Shown: one piece after another, positions 57,566 to 64,000 of the stretch
Numbering within the stretch: position 1 is the stretch's first letter
Layout: each line of letters starts with the position of its first letter
Source of the DNA: Antedon mediterranea
Lineage: Eukaryota > Echinodermata > Crinoidea > Comatulida > Antedonidae
Direction: 5' to 3'
Length of the DNA: 64,000 bases
Assembly (NCBI RefSeq): GCF_964355755.1
Contig: NC_092675.1
Location: forward strand, 27,384,412 to 27,448,411
Notes under the pieces: model-generated
The model's database searches: none
Told to the model about the DNA's origin: nothing
What the model saw: the letters and a program-made list of their open reading frames with translations, nothing else
Program-made: the position numbers and the translations under genes

Positions 57566-59040
57566 TTAAAGACCCCTTCCCTGCAATTTTGGACGTTTTT
57601 TGGAAAATAATACATATATATCACTTTAAAAACATTAAACCATGTCATTCCTTGTCTTAAATGTACGTTTTATGGTAAATTATGATAAAAAGTGAGAAAC
57701 TATGCACTACCTAAGTAGCTCGCGGCGATCGACCTCTCGTGGACGGTCTTAGGCCTAGCCTAGCTAGGCTTAGTTTTGTAGGCCTAGCTGGTAAACATTG
57801 GTAACGTACGAACATCATACGCTAGCTATATACCTAGCCTGACGTAGTATAGTTGCTGCATTAATTGTCTTTCTATTTTTGCCAGACTCCGTTGATACAA
57901 ATTGGGGAAAACCCGGTATTTTCGCTGAAAAGTTAAGAGTTTTCCATTTGTTTTGGCCTCACGATCGATCGAAAAGTGGGTGAATTACAGGTGAAAAACA
58001 AAAATATCAATCCGCGCGCAATGCATTTTGGGATTTATAGCGGGCCGCTATAATTATTAGAATCGACTTATTTTTCACATTTTTAACCGTTTAAAGACGA
58101 AAAAAGTTATCGCAATAGGACCATATAGTATTATTTTTACATTACCGTATATTTCGGTGTATAAGTCGCACCTGTGTATAAGACGCACCCCCAACTGAGA
58201 GTAAAATATCGGTATTTTTTATATCGTCGATGTATAAGACGCACCTAATATTTCATCAAAACAATGTTTTTTTAAATTGTAATCAATATTATTGTAATAA
58301 TATATTTTGTTATATCTACAACGGCATCCTTTATTTATGTTTTTTTCTTACCTAGGCTCGGCCGCGCCCAGCCTCAACAAGTTCTTTCTAACTTGTTATT
58401 CATGAGTTTCGCCGCAACATCGAGTGCATGACCGTGTGTGTAACACGCACGTGTGTGGGCTAGCCTCGCTTGATCATTTCTAGAGGGCGCGCGTTTTCAC
58501 GGACAATCGTATTCGATTAGTATCTATGTATCCGAGAAGTGTGTACGCTAGGTCCATGCTATAATCACCTGGAGAATATACTAGTCGAATACCGTACACC
58601 ATGTGGCCACCAAAATAAGGGCTTGCGCTTGGGGTACGGCGGTCGTGCGTATAACTACTGTATAAATAAATACTATTCCAATCGTACGACGTAAACGTTT
58701 ACAAATAAAATTTTATCGGAGCGCCATAATGAACAAATCTTTTCATCATATTTAGTATAACATCATGCTGAAATGACTTGAAAACTAGGCAGAAGCAGGT
58801 TGCCATTACGTTAGTTAGTTACTGTAGCTAGGCCTAGCCTACTCGCCTAGCAAACGAGGTGATAGCCTAGGCCTATGTACAATCTGTGTGATGAGGCATT
58901 TATGTTCGGTGTATAAGACGCACCCTTAATTTAGAGGTCAAATTTGCGTGTCAAAAGTGCGACTTATACACCGAAATATACGGTAAATATAGTTTGTGAT
59001 CTTAAATTAGATCTAAAAAACGTAGGGAAGGGGGCTTTAA
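57566..59040. mobile_element. TTAA-flanked element containing a nested MITE
   Basis: The left end TTAAAGACCCCTTCCCTGCA is matched in reverse complement by the right end (GTAGGGAAGGGGGCTTTAA), with ACGTTTTTT further in on both sides. TTAA edges fit piggyBac- or Kolobok-type targets. It is interrupted by the element at 58145-58983. Confidence 0.65.
58145..58983. mobile_element. Tc1/mariner(pogo)-like MITE with TA duplication
   Basis: The TIRs are identical for 27 bp: CCGTATATTTCGGTGTATAA then GTCGCAC. TA flanks both sides (58143-58144, 58984-58985). Additional GTGTATAAGACGCACC copies lie just inside each end. The 839 bp show no transposase. Confidence 0.8.
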
Positions 59041-60071
59041 TTTATAATTACTTTAATTTTCATATTTGTTGATTTTTTTGTTGTTGTTGAAAAGATCGAT
59101 CTTTTTCTAAATGTTGAATATACTGTTAAATTGCAAAATGTCTTAAAAATCCACATTTGACTCAATATAAACTGTTAAAACACCTGTACTGTATGTACTG
59201 TACATTCTCACAAACAACTCAAGGCTATAGTGCCCTCACTGTGGAATATAGTATAGTACGGTAGGTTGTGATTGTGAATAAGTAATTTTCTGGACGGTGA
59301 AATGTTTTCTTTGTTTGTTGTATTGTTATATACCAAAGTTGCATTTATAAATTATAAATTAATAATAACTATTAAAAATTAAAAATATTTTAAAAAGAAG
59401 TCAAGTAATAAATAAATATACTTTAGTAACACATGAAAGTGTAGGCAAAAATCAATGAAACATAATATAGAATCTTGAAAATGAGATATAGTCCAGTTAA
59501 TAAATAAAACTGAATCACAAAAGCAAGCATGTACAGATGAATATGTAGAAGCAGATACATTTAAAATTCACAGGTGACCGGTGTTGACATTTCAGAGTTA
59601 TCTATTAACCAATTTGATTATTGGAATGGTATAAAGGAATTAGTGTAGGACTTAAGAAACTTTTAGCTGATTATCTGATTAAAGATATAGATCTTGCCTG
59701 TGTGCTATCTCAAATAAAACTTGGAACATCTATCATTGAATTTGTATGTGTGAATACATAGAAAGCTCAAGATCTTCATTTTGTGTCATTATATCAAACA
59801 CATATCAGACAGTATAACAGTACTCTAGAAACAAACTAGCCAAGAACCAAATATTTAGAATAAATAATAATTTTTCAAATACATCATCATTTAAATACAT
59901 CATCATTTAAAGAAAATGGATAGCCAGGGTTCTTTGTACCATTGTAAAGCTTTGAGGAATATGGTAGCCTTTTTATTAATCATTTAAACATATAATAGGA
60001 AAATGATGACATTTAACATTTAGGCGTTTCCCGGGGATGGTTGATCAAGAAGTGGCAATCATCACAGTCTC
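59041..60071. other. intergenic DNA, no gene seen
   Basis: AT-rich sequence with no exon-like frame. It probably includes the 3' untranslated part of the gene whose last coding exon is 60072-60241 (minus strand). Confidence 0.4.
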
Positions 60072-60241
60072 TTAAATTACTATACCGTCTCCTTCATCTA
60101 CTGTCCAGAAACGAAAGCTTGATAATAATTCTGAATAATCAGGATCTGAATCGTATAATAAATCTTTTTTAGAATGCATGCCTTTAGGTGTATTAGCTAA
60201 TGTGTCAACATAATAGTCAGCCAAAAGGGATGAAAATAAAA
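60072..60241 (-). CDS. terminal coding exon of an unidentified gene
   Basis: Minus-strand frame from a possible acceptor (GCCAGTTAG|TT) to TAA at 60074-60072. It encodes about 55 residues: LFSSLLADYYVDTLANTPKG, then HSKKDLLYDSDPDYSELLSS and FRFWTVDEGDGIVI. Balanced amino-acid use in an otherwise AT-driven region, and the end in an acidic tail, argue for real coding. I do not recognise the family. The acceptor is weak, and no upstream exon was confidently found before 64000. The remainder of the gene is probably beyond the window. Confidence 0.45.
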
Positions 60242-60869
60242 CTAACTGGCATTTTATTTTGAGAAAATTTTGAAATTATAAAACAATTAAAGAACACAAA
60301 CAAATTATTGTCTTGTGACTATAATTTTGTTTCTTCAAATAACATCTTTTTTTTTAAAACCAAATTCAGAAAACAACAATTTCAGTATAATATATAGAAG
60401 ATAACAAACTGTGGTACAATATTATGCAGAATGATCCAAGAACCAGACATTCTGAAGGAGAATAGGCAGCCAATCATGAAACAACTCATTCCTTATTTGC
60501 ACAAGTATTTATATAAAATAACAATTAGACTGAATAACCCCAAGAAAAAGAACAACAATCCTGCATAAACAATAATAAAAAAACATCAAAAAGAAAAAAA
60601 AAACAATCCAGGTTGCTTCTGGATATTCAAGGCTAGACAATTAAACATAAATGGTAATAAAGTTGAAAGAATTGAGTGTTGATGAGAGATAAATATTAAT
60701 TGGCAGATCATTCCATAGTTTTGGCATGTACTTGAGAAAGATCTGTGTAGTGTTACAAAGACGCCAGCCTAGTTAAATCAATGAAGGACCAATTCTACCT
60801 CGTTCACCTAATAAAAAAATTGAAATACAGATGGATCCTATTATTTATTAGTAAACCTGTATCTTATTC

Positions 60870-61204
60870 TTAAAGATGTATTGCCCCCCTGAAAAAATAA
60901 TTCTTAAAATAATTTTTGTTGAAATATTCCATTTTAATGTAACATAATAGCTATCCATTTTGGACCAAAAATTTTAGGTCAAAAAAAATAAGTATTTACC
61001 TGAAGAAAATGTAATTTAAAGCAAACATTTTTTTGGTTGAATTTAACCTTTTATTTTGTCATTTTATAAGTGAAAACATTATTTTTTCCGTTTTTTTTCC
61101 TACGAAAGTGATAAACTTTATTAAAACTACAAAATAACCTATTCAAAGTCTGATTTAATTAATCTTCATTTTTCATATTTTTTGGGGGACAATACATCTT
61201 TAAA
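60870..61204. mobile_element. MITE, TTAA(A)GATGTATTGTCCCC family, copy B
   Basis: Ends TTAAAGATGTATTGCCCCCC and GGGGGACAATACATCTTTAA. The interior is close to copy A at 44812-45132. Confidence 0.8.
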
Positions 61205-61531
61205 AATGTTAAGAAAGTTATAAAGTGATGAAAGTTATTGAATTAAAGATAGAAAAAAACTTATTAAGTAATCTTAAATGTTTACAAAATTGAAGTACAC
61301 TGGCGTATAAGCTTTTACAGAAGTCTCCAATGTATTTAAAGATTGTTGTCATTAATCACAATCCAGTTCATTTAGCTCGATATATATCAGTTCTTGATGT
61401 TTAATTGAAATACAGAAAACAAACTACTAAAACTATATCAAATGATATAATATATCATCTGGACATCAAAACATGTATGTGAATCTAAAAAAAAAAGAAC
61501 ATCAGATAACACCAAGTAACTGCAATACCAG

Positions 61532-61884
61532 TTAAATATATATTGTCCCCCTGAACAACATATTTTCTAAAATGTTTTTGTTGAATTTTTATGTCAGATA
61601 ACAGTTATTCACTTTGATCAAAAATTGGATTGAAAAACAATTATTTAACATGAAAAAACAATAATTTTAAGCAAAAAAAATAGTCAAACTGGATGGAAGT
61701 CAATGAGCGTTTTGTTGAATTGAACCAGTTAATTTGTCTTTTTATAAATGTAAACACTATTTTTTGTAGTTTTGTTTTTCTACAAAAGTGATTATACTTT
61801 ATTAAAACTGTGAAATGGCCTTTTCAAAGTCTTTTTTTATTCATCTTAATTTTCCTTTTTTGGGGGGGAACAATACATCTTTAA
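61532..61884. mobile_element. MITE, TTAA(A)GATGTATTGTCCCC family, copy C
   Basis: Ends TTAAATATATATTGTCCCCC and GGGGAACAATACATCTTTAA. More diverged than copies A and B, and only about 330 bp from copy B. Confidence 0.75.
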
Positions 61885-64000
61885 ATTATATTATGTGTTC
61901 AGTAAAGTTTGCAAGTTAGGGAGTAATTTCCTGTTTCCTGTATTAAGTACCTCCTTTAGATATAAAATTCCAGGTACTCTCGAAGGGGAAAAAAAAATAG
62001 CTTTAAGAGTATTTAAAAATATCAGCACCTTATTTTTGTTTTTTTCTTCAATATTTGAATTGCAATATTCTGTCTTTTGTCTTCATCAACAGATTTAAAC
62101 TTATTTCCACCTTTTTCCCATTTTTTTGAATCACTTAAACCTAGCTAGAGCAATTCCTTGTCTCCACTGTATCGTTCACATGGGGGTTCGGGGAGAGGAG
62201 TTATGTATTTTTGCTTTGTCATGTTATTTTTATACTATTTTACTCATATTTAAAAAATTTTTTTTTTCATTGTGTTTTTCTTGTAGGCCTACATTGCTGG
62301 TCGTGTGACCCGAGGGGTCGTAGGGTTGATTCGCAATCACACATTACAACTGTCTCATTTATGTGGCAATATCTGTGTTCTTAAGAAGTCCATTTTGGTA
62401 ATGTTGTCTATTGTTTTGATTTTTATTTTTTTTTTGGACGATTAGTTTATTTACATTTTCGTGATTTATAGTTCTACAATAAATAAGATTAGATACAATG
62501 ACATGAACGAACAACATGATAAATGAAAAGACTATGCAAAACACACTATATTACATTTTATGCTATGCATCATTTGTGACTATAATGGCCGAGAGATACA
62601 AGAACGTGACAAATTTTACTGAACCTCTCTAACGATCTTATACAAAAATAAAAAAAATAAAAAGAGAGAATATTTTTTTTAGCATTTCCAAGATATACTT
62701 TTGTAGTTCACATTCTGTTCAATGACACCACACCAGTTATAAATATTATTATGTACATTATTATACAATGAATGTTTATGAGTTATTGAGAGAATATTTT
62801 CATGCATAAAAGATTGACAAGGTGGAGCCGAGTAAGTCAGACTTGATGGAGATTTAACCCATATATTGTGTGTTATCTTTTGCTATGACTCAAATTTAGG
62901 GGGATGGGAGAAGCTTCCAGGATTCGCCATGGCATATGATAAAATATTAACCAATCAGATAGATGTGTAGAAATGATTTCTTGATGTAAATTACATAAAG
63001 CCTAAACTTAAAAGGAATAAAGCACATTAAGTTGATGATTAATAAGGGTCTACGTTTAGAAGCTTTACTTAATGCCACAAGAGAAACATGGTGATGTACG
63101 GGGACTTCATGGGGATTACAGTTCGATTCCAATGGTGTGATTTATTCCAATCATTCATAATAATGTAGTAGATGAAAACTCAGCCACTATGGATTACGAA
63201 AGATTAACTGTACTTGATAAAATTAAGAAACTTATTAAAAGAAAAACTGGAAAGAGTTTGTATGTGAATTTGTTTAAAAAAAAGTTAAATGACTTTGGAT
63301 ATGAAAGCTGGGCGCAACAACACTGTAATCAGGAGGTGGCAAATATTTATTATAATTTCAATTCTAACTTTTAACAACAATTCTTGACACAGCGGTAACT
63401 AGCAGATAAATGTCCATAGCAGTTTATAGCCTATTTTATGGTCCGCTGTGGCATACTAATAATATTCATGCTAACTAATTACTTTATTTCAATATATTAC
63501 AATATTTACTATTTCTTTTATCATCATTGATTTCCACTATGCAATACAGTACTTATTTATTTAACATAAGCGATGATTTATAGATAGTTGATCATCTTCT
63601 ATATAAATCAACTCAATGCATCATTTTCACCACAAGGGAATACATTTAAATCAAAATGTGAATATCAAATTATCTAACTTGATTATATAAATAGTTTTTA
63701 CACCTTCTTTTTACACAAGACACTTGAATACGCAAACAACTTTAAAATCTTTTCTTTTCATGATCTAATATTCCTAAAGTTTTACAATAAATGTACAAGT
63801 TACATCTATCTTCTCATTCAGTTCATTTTATGAACAGAAACATGACTTGAAATTTGCCTTGTACTGATTGTCACAAATAATAATATAAATTCCAAACAAG
63901 AATATCAAATGTTTAAAATTGTCATTACCAATATCATAAAATTGCAACACTGAATAACTGACTGATAAAAATACAGACAGTATACAGTACATATTAAAAA
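61885..64000. other. AT-rich DNA, no gene supported
   Basis: A 61-codon frame at 63189-63374 (+) starts in a good context (CACTATGG) and reads MDYERLTVLDKIKKLIKR... It is lysine-rich, and I find no family or splice partner. It is mentioned as the only frame here worth a transcript check. Confidence 0.35.

Overview
The window reads as eukaryotic, AT-rich DNA with introns and dense short repeats. Many TAGGCCT-type words, tRNA-derived SINEs and a gp130-like cytokine receptor suggest a marine invertebrate deuterostome, perhaps an echinoderm. That placement is an inference, not a proof.

Layout. 1-12.8 kb holds no complete gene. It has one convincing signal-peptide exon (minus strand, about 5.1 kb), several MITE-type elements, two minisatellites and a PIF/Harbinger-like element (11276-12748, TTA duplication). 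12.84-39.65 kb is a satellite territory built from a unit of about 186 bp. The satellite is in one orientation up to about 32.36 kb and in the opposite orientation after that. Two large insertions interrupt it: a 13.8-kb palindromic element (13812-27613), and a 3.6-kb block (33881-37521) holding the 5' part of a LINE plus a tRNA-like sequence split by a hAT element. 39.9-46.9 kb is repeat-rich and has no recognised gene. 47-55.3 kb (minus strand) is a multi-exon class I cytokine receptor with an Ig domain, FN3/cytokine-homology domains, one membrane helix, a Box1-like motif and a tyrosine-bearing tail. Its introns carry a solo LTR, MITEs and a SINE. A terminal exon of an unidentified gene lies at 60072-60241 (minus). 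The rest is non-coding with MITEs, including a nested pair.

The main discovery candidate is the palindrome. Two arms of 6.87 kb, differing at only a handful of positions, surround a 63-bp spacer. The whole is flanked by a 6-bp duplication (CACCCC) of the satellite target. Each arm carries the same cargo: a 183-aa protein with an N-terminal SUMO-interaction-like motif and a Cys/His cluster, and a three-exon gene predicted to encode two PC4 (p15) single-strand DNA-binding domains fused to an ALKBH2-like 2-oxoglutarate/Fe(II) DNA demethylase. Six-bp duplications and AG...CT termini resemble Polinton/Maverick elements, but no polymerase, integrase or capsid gene is present. My hypothesis is a non-autonomous, snap-back (panhandle) derivative of a protein-primed replicon. 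It would carry a DNA-repair module suited to the long single strands that such replication exposes. The likely splice acceptor of AlkB exon 2 is non-canonical in both arms, so the gene may already be impaired.
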